Source: Edolisoma coerulescens
Taxonomy: Eukaryota > Chordata > Aves > Passeriformes > Campephagidae
Direction: 5' to 3'
Assembly: GCA_013397115.1 (NCBI GenBank)
Contig: VWZW01004611.1
Coordinates: 1 to 64,000, forward strand
DNA: 64,000 bases
Shown: in pieces, positions 1 through 11,400 of the stretch
Position numbering within the stretch: position 1 is the stretch's first letter
Layout of the letters: each line of letters opens with the position of its first letter
Position numbers and translations under genes: made by a program
The notes under the pieces: generated by a model
What the model was told of the DNA's origin: nothing
The model's database searches: none
Seen by the model: only the letters and a program-made list of their open reading frames with translations

Positions 1-828
1 GGAGCCATACAACCAAATTTCTTTCTTTTAGCAGAGAAAGCACAGAACCAACTGGGTGTCCCCCTCTATGACGAACTCATTAGATCCAAGAGACACGTTA
101 TAGGAGGGACCCAGAAGTGGAAAAACGAAGAGTGGCCACCAGAAAGAATTTTGGAAGTATATGGACCTGCCACCTGGGCGCAAGATAGAGCGTGGGGATA
201 CAGGACCCCAATATATATGCTAAACCGGATCATCCGCCTGCAAGCTTTAATTGAAGTTGTGACCAACCAAACTTCTCTAGCCATTGACCTCCTAAATACT
301 CAACAAACTCAAACCCGCGCCGCTGTATACCAAAACCGTCTAGCCTTGGATTACCTTTTGGCCGAAGAAGGAGGCGTCTGTGGAAAATTTAATACATCAG
401 ACTGCTGTCTACATATAGACGACCATGGACAAACGATCACCAAAATAACGCAAAACATCCGAAAACTAGTTCACGTCCCAGTACAAACCTGGCAAACCTC
501 AGCAGTTGCTGATTGGTGGAACAACATGTTTTCAGGAAAGTGGTGGAAAAAAGCCCTTGTCATTGCAGGATTCTCACTTGCCGGACTACTTTTCCTACCC
601 TGCCTACTACCTTGTTTCATTAGATTAATTACCTCTGTTGTCCAGTCCATGCCCCTTATTCAAGATTTACAGAAACAGCAGTTTAACCAAAATCCAAACA
701 TTACCCCAAAAATGATGCAAGTATCCGCCACCAAGCAAAGTAAGAAGAACAAACAACTAGCCAAAGAACTTTTAAAAGACTTTCAACCCCTAGACCCAAT
801 TCCAGAAGAGATGCCCACCGATGTTTGA
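1..828 (+). CDS. Endogenous retroviral envelope, SU/TM junction and TM subunit (5' truncated by window)
   Basis: The frame is open from base 1 to the TGA at 826-828 (275 codons visible). The start codon lies outside the window, and an internal ATG at 151 is not the likely start. A basic RSKR motif (82-93) looks like a furin-type SU/TM cleavage site. What follows is polar and charged rather than a hydrophobic fusion peptide. Next come a heptad-like helical stretch, an immunosuppressive-domain-like segment and a cysteine motif CGKFNTSDCC (about 385-414), that is C-x7-CC rather than the usual C-x6-CC. A Trp-rich membrane-proximal part precedes a hydrophobic span (about 553-630) and a lysine-rich cytoplasmic tail. 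No stop or frameshift is visible. Whether it is expressed or domesticated cannot be judged from the sequence. Confidence 0.85.
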   Translation, partial: GAIQPNFFLLAEKAQNQLGVPLYDELIRSKRHVIGGTQKWKNEEWPPERILEVYGPATWAQDRAWGYRTPIYMLNRIIRLQALIEVVTNQTSLAIDLLNTQQTQTRAAVYQNRLALDYLLAEEGGVCGKFNTSDCCLHIDDHGQTITKITQNIRKLVHVPVQTWQTSAVADWWNNMFSGKWWKKALVIAGFSLAGLLFLPCLLPCFIRLITSVVQSMPLIQDLQKQQFNQNPNITPKMMQVSATKQSKKNKQLAKELLKDFQPLDPIPEEMPTDV

Positions 829-860
829 AAAGCAAACCCGCAAAAGACCAAAGCTCCTTC

Positions 861-882
861 CGAAAAGACAAAAAGGGGGGAC
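861..882 (+). other. Polypurine tract of the retrovirus
   Basis: A run of A and G broken by a single C ends in six G just before the LTR. In retroviruses such a tract primes plus-strand DNA synthesis and fixes the 5' end of the 3' LTR, which agrees with the TGTCA start at 884. Confidence 0.75.
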
Positions 883-1037
883 TTGTCATACATAAAAATC
901 CTAGCTGGTCTTTTGCTTGAAAGTTTGCCCATCTGTGACACCTGTCACCAGTTCACTGTTTACAAGTTAATGTGTATGTTATTAGTTGCTGTTTAAATGT
1001 TTATTGTTAATTAATTGTTAATTGTTTAGTTAATTAA

Positions 1038-1088
1038 GGCTACTCCTCCAGAGCACAAGTCAACCCCAGACATCCCCCAGGAGTAGCC
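1038..1088 (+). repeat. Inverted repeat (hairpin) 1 in U3
   Basis: GGCTACTCCT (1038-1047) is the exact reverse complement of AGGAGTAGCC (1079-1088), with a C/A-rich 31-nt loop. It is the first of two similarly organised hairpins in U3. Confidence 0.8.
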
Positions 1089-1123
1089 TCCTTTCCCAAC
1101 ATTTTAAAGTTAAAAGTTAATAA

Positions 1124-1174
1124 GGTCATTTCTCCCAGAGCATTGCTGACCCTGAGCACCCCCTTGAAATGACC
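1124..1174 (+). repeat. Inverted repeat (hairpin) 2 in U3
   Basis: GGTCATTTC (1124-1132) is the exact reverse complement of GAAATGACC (1166-1174). The loop again contains CCAGAGCA- and CCCC-type segments like hairpin 1, and the overall span (51 bp) is the same. This suggests that the two arose from one duplicated unit with compensating stem changes. Confidence 0.75.
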
Positions 1175-1585
1175 AAGTTTTCCCCAAAGTTACCAATTTT
1201 ATTGTTAATGTCGTTATAAACTTTAAAGTTCTAGAGTGTGATAGTGTCCTCAGTATATTTTCACTTACTTCAGACATTGTAATTTAAGTTTTATTAAGAA
1301 TCCTAAGTTCATCCAGTTAAAGATCCAAGCCAGCTACACTGGGCTTACAAACCCTCACTTGCCAAAAATAGCCCTCAGCTGCCACCCCTGTAACTTGCCT
1401 CCATGGCAACGATGCATACTAATGAGAAGACTTCCCGCCCTTTTTCCTGAGGCGATGTCATCAGCCTGCTGTCCCCTAGCAGCAAGAGCCGATTGGCGGG
1501 GAGGCCTTACCTCATCCAGATCATTCACCAACCAGCAAGAGCCATGGGGGCCGGACAGGGGCGGGCAGCTGAGGAGACCAGACTC

Positions 1586-1592
1586 TATAAAA
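1586..1592 (+). promoter_or_regulatory. LTR TATA box
   Basis: TATAAAA lies about 90 bp after an inverted CCAAT box in the 3' half of the LTR. It is the only strong core promoter motif in the element and would start the retroviral transcript near 1615. Confidence 0.7.
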
Positions 1593-1917
1593 GGCACTGC
1601 ACCAAAGCAGAGCGGAGCTCTTTGCCTCTGGCTAGCAGATGGTAAAGCCCAGTGTTGAGGGGCCTCGGATCTCTATTACAAAGACAACTCTAATTTTCCT
1701 TTTTGATTTCAGACTAACTGAAATCACCTCAACACTGTACAGCTCCCGTCATCGGGCAGCCGTGCGGTGGCCCGGGTGTCCAATCCCCGTGGACCCGGTT
1801 CTTCATATTTTATTTTCCCGACTTGTATTTACTATTTAATTTCCTTTTATTGTTTTCCTCCTTTTCTTTAAATTTTCTTTTTCTTTGGATCCTCGGACGC
1901 TCCACTGTAGCACCTTC

Positions 1918-1923
1918 AATAAA
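1918..1923 (+). terminator. LTR polyadenylation signal
   Basis: AATAAA stands 46 bp before the LTR end. A CA about 15 bp on and a GT-rich stretch after it fit a cleavage site. In the genomic copy it could also end + strand transcripts within the host intron. Confidence 0.7.
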
Positions 1924-1969
1924 CTTCCATCTACCTCACAGTGGAGTGAGTTGTCTCCTTTTTCTGACA

Positions 1970-4900
1970 TCCACTCATCCAGCATAAAATCCTTGAGAAT
2001 TTAAATAGGTTTTCAATCATTTGTAAGTCAGTTCCTGAGGAAATAATTAATGGATCCTAGTTCTTATAAGAATCTCACACAGAGTGTGTCTCAAATCCTC
2101 CTAAAATCAAGGTGCCTTGTACCTCCTGACTTCTGCTGCTCCCCTGCCCCTCTGCCCCTCCAACAGCCCTGCTGCCTTGTCAGAAATGGCAACTGGTCTG
2201 GTTTTCGTGCATTTTTGACAAATTCACACTGGCTGCTGCGTAATTACATATTATTCTCTAAGGACATATAAACTCCTTGTTTAAAAATTCATTTACTGTG
2301 TCTGCTTCAGAGCTTTGCAGCTGTCTCTGTCTAAAGCCAGGTCTCTGTTGAACACTGGCTGGAGCAGAGTGGCCCCATGTCAGTGCCCTGCTCTGACACC
2401 CTGCCTGCTCGGGGCAAAGGCCCACCCTGCACCCAGCCCAGGCTTACAGGAATTTCCCCAAATAAGTAAAGATAACTTGGAAATAAAAAGACACCTATTG
2501 AGTGCTCAGATTTCTAAAATATTGCAAACTAAGGGGAGTACACAGAAGTTACAAAAAAATGTTCTTGAAGGCATGCCTTGGGCTCTGCTTGAAAGAAACC
2601 TCAATTCATTCAGAGTTTCTTTTTCTGTCCAGAACAGCAGCTCTTTTGGACACCTTAAGCTTGGTGATTATTGCATTTTGACATAATGTTTTGTAAATAT
2701 TTAAAGCAGATTATGGGTTTTGATGAATTACCTTGTCCTAAAGTTTTTGAAATATAAAACATGAGTTTTTCTTGTCATCTCAATAGGTGCTCTGTATTTT
2801 CAATTTTACTGTAATAAAACTGTAACACTAATACAATATATTTTGTTGCGGGAGATTTCAGGACAAAAAGCTGATCAAGGAATTATGAAAAAAGAAGAAT
2901 CAATCGTATCTGTACATGGAAACAAGCATCTCACCCTCTAACTCAGCCTAATTTTCTCTTGCAGTTATAGCAACCACTAGCACAAATTCAGCAAACAAAT
3001 GAACTTTCCTATTTTGAAAATATAAGCCATTAAACCACTAAGCTGTGATCTATGAAAGGTCTTTAATTCCATCTACTGCTTCCTCTGGTTAGATGCTGGC
3101 CTCTTTTCTGTCATATTTTCCCCCTGTTTAGCCTTTAAACACAACTTTCCCTTCCACTAATGGATTACCACTTCATGGTCTTTTTAGACAGCTGAGATAC
3201 TGACGCCTCTGCTTCACAGACTGAAAGCCCCTGAGGCACCAAATATGCTTATAAGAATCTACTGGGATGTTGTTCTTGTTTGTTACTTGAAACGAGCCCC
3301 TAAATGTTCAAAATGGAATGAAATGTCCACATGAAATGGCTATTGATTGGAGACGCCCTGCCTGGGTACAGCTGTTTTCATGGTGAGGACTGCGAACTCT
3401 TAAGAGCTTCACCTGAAAAATGAATGTGGGAGTTTTTAGTTTTCCTTTGTATTTTTTACAAGAGGCAAGGCTGATGTAAACTTCCATCATCCACACACTG
3501 AAAATTCTGTTTCAGTTCTCTTTTCTCAAACCCCCACATTTCTCCTCCTGTTAGCATCTGGGTCATTTTCTCTACTTGGGTAGACCCACTATTAAACTGC
3601 TTAATATTAATTAGAAATAATAAGAAATACTCATTAAGTAATAACAGTGAATAATAGTAACCAGAATTAACTAACAGTAGTAAGAAACACTTTAAAGCCA
3701 TTTTAGGATCTAGCTATGGCAACATTAGCAAGTGATGGGATTAGGATACCAGGAGGGGCACTGGGGAGGGAAACAGTTTGTGTTGATCTCCTGATGCCTA
3801 CCCTACTTACATGCATTTTAGAGATTTTATTTCCTAGTAATCCCACTCTGGTCCTGCTGTCTAAGCTCCCATCAGTGTCTGTAGTGAACCTCTCAGCTCA
3901 GTTTCATCCGACAGAAGCCTCTGCTGGCACATCTGAGACTGGTCTATGACTCAAATCAAAGCAATTTTGGAAATTTGCTAATGTGGATGTGGCCCACATA
4001 GAGTACAGGTATGCTGGCAATGGTCAGAAAGGCAGCTTTAATGACACTAAAGTAATTCTGTATTAGCAGAGATTAGCTAATATTAATGCCAAAATTAACT
4101 TGGGCATTTCCAATATTAACACAAATCACATTAAGCAAAAATAGACCTAAAATAAATGCTTGAAATAGCATATAGCCAATTGTAAGTTATGAGTACCTAT
4201 AAAACTCTCCTTAACTTTATCTAGTAAAATAACATTGCAGAATAGAAAGAGGAAGGATACTGCTTTTAAAATTTATCAGTTAACCAGTATGCTGAGTAAG
4301 CAGAACAGATTTTGTGCATATCCTTTTCATACATGAATTGTCTGCACTTTAGTGCAACCTCAGTTTAATTTGCAAGAAATGCCTTACCCTTTAACCAGAA
4401 TGTTTTTAACCCAAAGGGAGAAAAAGGAACATTAAACAGTCCATGACATAGCCTGCACCAATGAAATGAAATTGTGGCAGAGGTTCAGGCTTTCATATGT
4501 ATTATTTGCACTCCTTTTGTTCAAGTCTTTTCATAAAGCATTCTGAAGTAGAAAATTTACTAAAAGCAGGTAAAAAACTAATTAAAAGATGAGGACAGGG
4601 AAACTAAACCTCAACTGGATTCCTGCTTCTTCCAAAAAGAAAAAATGAGTTCCAAAAATCTGAGTTTAATTTTCAGAGGGGCTTTTCAGTCTGCATTTAT
4701 TAATCTCAGTTTTGCACCTGCTTCTACACTCAAACATCTCTATCTCTGTTTTCTCTGTGCAATTTGTGGACACAGATGTGTGTTTCATAGATAGCGTGCA
4801 GATGCAAGTGCTAAATTGGAAAAAAACCAAATGCTATGGATCATTGGACTCTCTGAATGAGGCCTTTTAGCATTCTGGATCAGAATACAGATTCCATTGA

Positions 4901-5251
4901 TTTCATTCAAATATAGAAAATACAGGTATGTTATTCCCATTTTTGAAATAAAAAAGAACTATATATTTGCCTAAGACTAGACATTTTCAGAATTTGTCTT
5001 TCTTAAGTCTGTCTTTTTCCCCCCACTGGAAACAAATATGGGTTATGTATTAATGGAAAGTAATTGCACATATATTAAGAGTTATCTTTGTGCATATAAC
5101 TTGATTGATTTAATTGTTCAACTGTTCTTTTAAGAGAGAGCATGCAGTAACAATACCATGACTATTCTCCTAAGGATATCAACCAGTATATATATGAGCG
5201 CTCAACTACTTTTGTGAGCAAATTACGATAAAAAAGAGACTCCAAACTCAC
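1970..5251. other. Intronic DNA of the glucosidase gene, no further exon recognised
   Basis: On the minus strand I looked for the exons that should follow the last visible one (the end of the GH31 barrel and the C-terminal beta domains) and saw none with matching frame and splice sites. The stretch is A/T-rich with no repeat I can name. The remaining 3' exons are therefore probably left of the window. Confidence 0.5.
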
Positions 5252-5400
5252 TCGTGCATCAGTGACCGCACCACCGTGCTTCCATAAACGTGAGACTCGT
5301 AGAACAGCGTGTACAAGTATGGCAGCAGTGAGTATCTGACCCGAAGAGTAGCACGAGATATCTTGGCAAACGCATCTCCAAACACTGCTGGGTCTTGTTC
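5252..5400 (-). CDS. Glucosidase exon 16 (last visible)
   Basis: The exon runs from an AG acceptor to a GT donor (GA|GTGAGT) and leaves two bases of a split codon, so at least one more exon must follow. It encodes about residues 630-678. The part RVRYSLLPYLYTLFYESH is the conserved barrel helix seen as RYTLLPYLYTLF in GH31 enzymes, followed by VVRSLMHE, where the family has ARP or VRP L.HEF. The Arg-Ser in place of Arg-Pro is a small departure. Confidence 0.85.
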
Positions 5401-8400
5401 CTGTTCAGGAAAAGCTTAGATTTGTACGGAGCACTGAAACAAACTCAGCAGAGAAGATGTGTGCAACGTAAGGAGAGCTGTGGCTGGCACAATGCTACAG
5501 AAGTGAGTATTTAAAAAAGGAAAAGAACTCATTTGCAAACTGCAAGATGCATTAAGAACAACACCCATTATTCCCAAAATAACATTTGTATAAAGTTTTT
5601 GACTTGAAAAATTCCAGTGAGTTCAACAAGATCAGGCCCCACCACAGTGTATGTGAGCCCTCTGCAACCACCCCTAACCTTGTGAGGAGAGGGAAGCTGG
5701 GGCTCCATGTCTGTGCCCAGGAACAGATACCCTGCCTCTCGAAATTAATTTATCCTGGAGATGCAAGCCCTCTCAGACAAAGGAGGTGAAACATAGGAAA
5801 AAGGGAAGACTGATAACGTGCAGATCAAAGTCAAAAGCATAATTACGTTGGCCACGAACAAAAAGGCAAGTCTACTTAAAAGAGTAAACTCGTAGCCCTG
5901 CTGAAGCCAAGAGGTGTGACAGAAGTCACTGTGTGTGGTACAGAAAACATTTCATCCATTCAAAGAAACTGGATTTCTCCTCCTGTGTGCCCCATTTCAG
6001 GATGTCCCAACTGACGGTGCACGCACACACCAGCAGTGCCCCTCAGCTCCTTGCTGCCAGCAATGCTCTCCTGTGAGACAGGACACACACTGGGTCCCCC
6101 CATCAAGAGGACAGGCTGGAGCAGTCTGTCTGTGTTCATTGGCTGGTTTTGATCTTACTCCAAGGCAACCTTGACCCTCCCCTGGGATGGGATGCAGAGC
6201 GCGCAGCCAAGGGCAGTGCTGATATGGGAAAGAGTTACATCTCCTTTAATTCCTCCTGTCCAACCTCTCCAGTGCTAACCAGCCAGCTTAGGAATCACAT
6301 GGCTCCCTTTCTCCTTCAGGAAATCTTTCCAGAGTACTCAATTTTCTCATTAAAACTGAAGACTAGATGATGAATTCCAAGGATAATGAAACATAAAAGG
6401 AACAGAAGTAACAAAGCTTTTTATATTGTCTAGTGCTTTTTAGACAAGAAAAATACTAATTAAACTGTTTGAAATACCCAATGAATTAAGCAAAGTGGAT
6501 ATTTAAGATTTTATTTTAACACTAACCTAATGTTAATTAAATTCAATATTTAAGTAAAATTTCACCATTATTATGTTTACGTCAGAATTAGTCACTAAGA
6601 ATACTCCCTGCTGGCTCTGAGCTCCAGAGCATCCATCTATTATTTCAAAAATTGCACTATATTTTTACCAGTGTTCTGACACTGTACAAACACTGCCTAA
6701 TTTCACAAAAAACCAGTCATACTTCTTAGGTGATGCTGAGTCACCCAAAATGCCTGTTCATTTCTTTCTGTGAAGACAATGTTTAAAATGGATTTAAATA
6801 ATCCACTGAAACCAAATATATCTCTGAGTTGCAGCACCCATCATATAGACCCATTGCTCTCCTCTTGTTTATTTTTATATATTTTTATATATTTTTTAAA
6901 ATATTTTTTTATATATATATATATGTACCTCTAACTTTAGTGGAGAGACACATAGGAAATACTTTGCAACAGCAACAGGTAACACCTCGCAGACATTTGT
7001 TCTCCTACAAAGAAATACCTGAGGGATCTACAGGCTAATTCCTGACCCTCTTAACGATAGTACCACAGTTTATTATTCCTGCATTTGCCCAATTGCTGAA
7101 CATTATCATACTCTCATGCAGAGACAAAGGTCTTCCCGGGAGTGTAAATGTTACAGCATTTGGATGATGCCACTTCAAAGAAACTGAAAGTTAGCAAATA
7201 ACCTGAACTCCAGCATCGCACAGACCAGTGTGCGGAAGGAAAAAACCCCAAACGTTTACTGAACAAGGAGAACCATTCATCACAGTTGCAGATAAACACA
7301 GAATAATTACAAAGGCTGGAAGAACTTCAAACTTCATAGCCAGAAACATCCTGATACTTCTTTCTGTTTGCAACAAGTTTTTAAAGGACTTTTATGGTGT
7401 CAAAACGAGGGCAGGGATCTGGACTAAGGCTGCATTTTTCATGCATCTCATGGGCTCATTAGCCTTTTCTGGTCTTGGTTGCCTCTTGGCTGATCATGCT
7501 GTTGCTACTGGTGCCTCTCCTTTGAATTCTCACGTTTGTAACTTGCTTATAAACAGCAAGGATGGTGTATAATGATCTCTCTCCCCTCCCTGCAATACTT
7601 ATTATAATTAGAGATGTACTGAAACAAAAACTGTAGCAATCAAGGGAGTAGGAAGATACACTGACACTCACTGGCTCTTAAATAAAACCTGAGCTTCAGT
7701 AGGTAAAAGATGAAACAGATGAATTTTACCAACAGCGTGAGAAGATCAGCGTTTCTATGTTATCTTTACATTATGGATGAGAAAAATTTACATTTCACTG
7801 TGTAATTCCTGCTCTCGGTGCAGCACTCCTTTTTGCCCACTGCTCCAGTTTACCCAAGAATGGCAGGTTAATTTCCGAGAAAGTAGTAAAAATCACTGTC
7901 CACATAACTGTAATTATAGGCTACAGCTTTATGTAATTTTGTTTACTTACACTGTTTCCCTCTGCATTGTGATTTCTGGAAAATGGATAGAAAGAGCCAA
8001 GCTGCATCCAGCGCAGGCAGAGTTCGTAGGTAGTGTTGTAGTTAAACCCACAGATATCAGCACCAATCTAAGGAAAAATAAAATTTTGGGGTTTTGTAAG
8101 TGTTTGTGATTGTGACTGAGACCCAAAAATGAGAGACTACAGAAATTTGCTAATAAAAATAATTTTTGGAAAGAAATACCTGTTTCTAATTACTTTATAA
8201 GAATGCTCCATAATGATACAAATTTTTCTGCAACTGAGGTTGTACTGTCTCCTAGAGCACTAAGTTCACTGTGGAAGTCCTGACTGTATTTCCAACTCTC
8301 CCGACTGTATTTGCAATTATCTCTACAAATTCCCCATCCCAACTTGCAAACCCAGAAATATATGAAGGGGCCTTAATCATAGAATACATACTACAAAGAG

Positions 8401-11400
8401 ATCAGTTTTGGATGGCATACATTAAGTCAGTCTGAATCTTGCAGTGCTATTTTTGTTTCCCTTCAGCAGCCAAGACTGACATTTAGCCTTTTAATCTGCT
8501 GTTCCTTACGCTGCGGAGGCTGTTACTGCTGGCCAGCTCAAGTGGTTTGTTCCAGAAAACATTTGAGTTAATTTGAAGTGATATTGTGTATGAGCCAGCA
8601 CCTGCCTAGAGGACACCAGACTTACATAGGGAATGCCAAAGAGGTTGAATTCCAGGATTCCAACAACTGACCGGCGCAGGTCCTTCCACTGAGAGAAGTT
8701 GTCACCCAGCCAGTGACCGCCGTGCTTCCCGCTGCCAACGAATGTGGACCGACTCAAGACAAACGCCCGCTTTCCAGTTGCCTGCTGGACAACACTGCAA
8801 AGAAATGCAACAAGGTCATTAAAAACAACAATGGTAACCAAAAGATCTTATCATCAACCTGAGCGTTCAGGCACAATTTTATCTGAAAGGGTATTATTCA
8901 TGAAACAACTATTATTGTGATCCCTACTCACATGAAAATGTGGCTGCAAAACTGCAAATGAAAGAAAGTTTTACACAGTGGCCAAAATAAAAAAAATAAA
9001 ATCTATCTGATTCGCGAAACAATTTGTCTCAGGTATTTTTAGTCTTCCTAAATAATAATTTGTGTTTAATTTATTCTCAGCAGTGTCTCAAAATGAAAAA
9101 TTGAATCATAATTTCCTTTCTATATTAGTACATTTAATTAAGTGTCCAAAAGTTCCTAAAAAGAATATAATAGGTATTTTTTTTCAACACAGGATTTATT
9201 TAGAGATTTGTATCGGTAAATAAAGTTCCAATATCCTGGAATTAAAAGCAAAAAAAGTCTAACAAAACACAAAAACCAAAAAACCAAAACCACACAAAAA
9301 ATATCAAAATTATATCTAAACATCCTATAAAAATAAATAATCAATATAGAAAACAAATGTGTAATCATTCAAAATGTAACCCCATCCTTGTAGTATTTTC
9401 TCTGGTTTCCTGTCTTTTTAGATACATGAGGTTTCATTACAGAATTAGTGGTACAATGAATTTATCTTTGCTTTTTGAAAATAATTTTGCTGCATCACCA
9501 GAAAATCAAGGAATATACCTTACTAACATATCTATTACAAAATTCCTCAGCACAGGATCCTCTCTGTACATAATTATAAATTCCAAAATTTTATATTGCA
9601 GGAACTCAAATTCAACTCTGCTTTAATATGATTTGGGCAACACAATTTAGATTCTCTGGGAAATTCTAGCATGAAATATTAATTATGTTGTTCACCATCT
9701 ACTTCCTTCTCCCTTTTCTTAATGAGATTTCATCAAGAGTTCTTTCACCTGTATTCATAATGGCCCAGTGTTTGCTCTCGGGTCTGTAATGGCACAGAGA
9801 CTTTAAAGTGCTTCAACACTTGCTTCTGAAGCAAAAAAAAACCCAGCAGCTTTCCTGGAAGACCGAATGTATTAACCTTAGGGGCCATATGCAGCAAGAG
9901 GTGCAATTCTTGAACCGTGAGGGACCTGCTGGTTCTGGTTTGCAGGTGCACTGTTGGGCCAATAACTGCACAAGACTCTGTGTGCTTTGCACAAATGTTA
10001 TTTTGGAGTCTTTCACAGATGTCTGGAGCAGGAGTGCACTCCTCTGGCTGTCTTTGGCTCCATCTGCAAACACAAGTGCTAATGAGGGCAATATCAGATC
10101 AATTCAACTATGATCCAAAGCTGCATAAACAATTTGTAACAAGTAATTGATTGAATAATTTCAGTCTTTTGCGAACCATTTCAGAACAGGTCCTAATGTT
10201 GTCAAATGTATTTGTTGATTTAAATTATTTACAGAATATCATGTGCAAATAACTCTTGGCAGTAAGCTATGCACAAACTGATTGCTGCTAGTTTATGTAT
10301 TCAAATTCAAACCATTTGACATAGGCCAGATGACACATTTCCTATCCTCTGTCTGCCTTAGAATAATTCTTAGAATCGTTTTTTTTTTATACGATTATGA
10401 AGTTGTCATTCATTTTCATCCAATATTCTGCAATTGATGCTGGGTGCTAAATATTCCTGTCAGTAATTTAACTTAATATATTCTTTGTGAAGAGCGAATG
10501 CAGAAAGGATATACAACCAGCCTTGAAAAGAAATGTATTTGAGAAACCCAAATGAATATGTATGAAAAATACTTCACCAAAGTTTCCCAGCTTTGCAGCA
10601 AAATCAACTTCTGCATACACTTTTGGTGGTCTTCTCCACATTTGGCTGGGCAAAATAAGTTTGTTTTGTAAGGAGCCCTGGAACCAAGTGCTTCAGGAAG
10701 GAGGAAGGTTCCCAGCCCTGGGGAAGGCTGTGAGGAGCTGTGCAGCAGAAACTGATCCAGTGGCATTAGTCTGGAGCCACACAGCCAGGACAGTGTGGGC
10801 ACTGAAGGGGCTGGGGCAGGTGTGCCTGCACACAAAGCTTCTCCTGCTGAACTCACAGGGTCTGTCTCAGGCCATTGGCTTTGCTGGCACAGAGCCTGAG
10901 TAAAGCTAAACAAAAAAGCTCAAGAAGATAGGAAAACTGAAGGCTCTCTTCACAGTGCTACCAAGACAGTACATGGTTATGTGGACTCCAGTGCGCAGAG
11001 AACAAATGCTGGTGGAGAGACCGGTGCTGGGAGGATCTCTTCAGAGACGGGAGAATAGGGGCCCAAAAACCATGGTAAGAAGTCCAGGGTTCAAGGGCTT
11101 TCTGCTCTTTCTCTCAAAAGTAGAACTGTGCTTCAGCCAGGCCCATAAGAGCTGGCAGACTACTTTTGCACCTTCCCAGGGCTTCCCTTGCCCCAGACTT
11201 GGCATATAAAATACAAACGCATCAACAGCAGAATTAGGCTCACTTAACCATGTCCTCTGGATGCTATCACAATCCAGCTTCTGAAAATGAGTGCCAAATG
11301 CTGAAACAGACCCCTGCTTTGGCTCTTTCATTGTGGTATTAAATTTCCCTGTGTTTTAGCTCAATCCCTGCTGGAAAAGGCATGATTTGCCCATGTCGTT

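Larger units (their letters stand above)
1..1969 (+). mobile_element. 3' part of an endogenous retrovirus (env TM end, PPT, 3' LTR)
   Basis: The left edge lies inside an endogenous retrovirus. In order, the sequence shows the distal part of env, a short spacer, a purine-rich primer tract and a full LTR with matched TGTCA/TGACA ends. The rest (gag, pol, SU part of env, 5' LTR) would lie left of the window, so target-site duplications cannot be checked. The element is on the + strand, antisense to the glucosidase gene whose last visible intron contains it. The uninterrupted env frame suggests a fairly recent insertion or selection on env. The lineage is not certain. The envelope is of the gamma type (covalently linked TM with a cysteine motif) and recalls the avian ENS-1/ERNI-like elements, which is an impression only. 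Confidence 0.9.
884..1969 (+). repeat. Complete 3' LTR (1086 bp)
   Basis: The LTR starts TGTCA right after the polypurine tract and ends TGACA, a perfect 5-bp terminal inverted repeat. An inverted CCAAT box (GATTGGCGG, 1491-1499) and a TATAAAA box (1586-1592) mark the promoter. An AATAAA signal lies at 1918-1923. If transcription starts about 25-30 bp after the TATA box and cleavage occurs 15-20 bp after the AATAAA, then U3 is about 730 bp, R about 320 bp and U5 only about 30 bp. The U3 holds two hairpin-forming segments. The 3' part is rich in pyrimidines. Confidence 0.85.

Noticed and set aside
1359..1839. Open frames inside the LTR
   Set aside because: They cross the promoter and R region of the LTR and have no protein features.
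6866..6925. TA-rich tract as a regulatory or origin-like element
   Set aside because: Simple low-complexity intronic sequence; nothing else supports a function.
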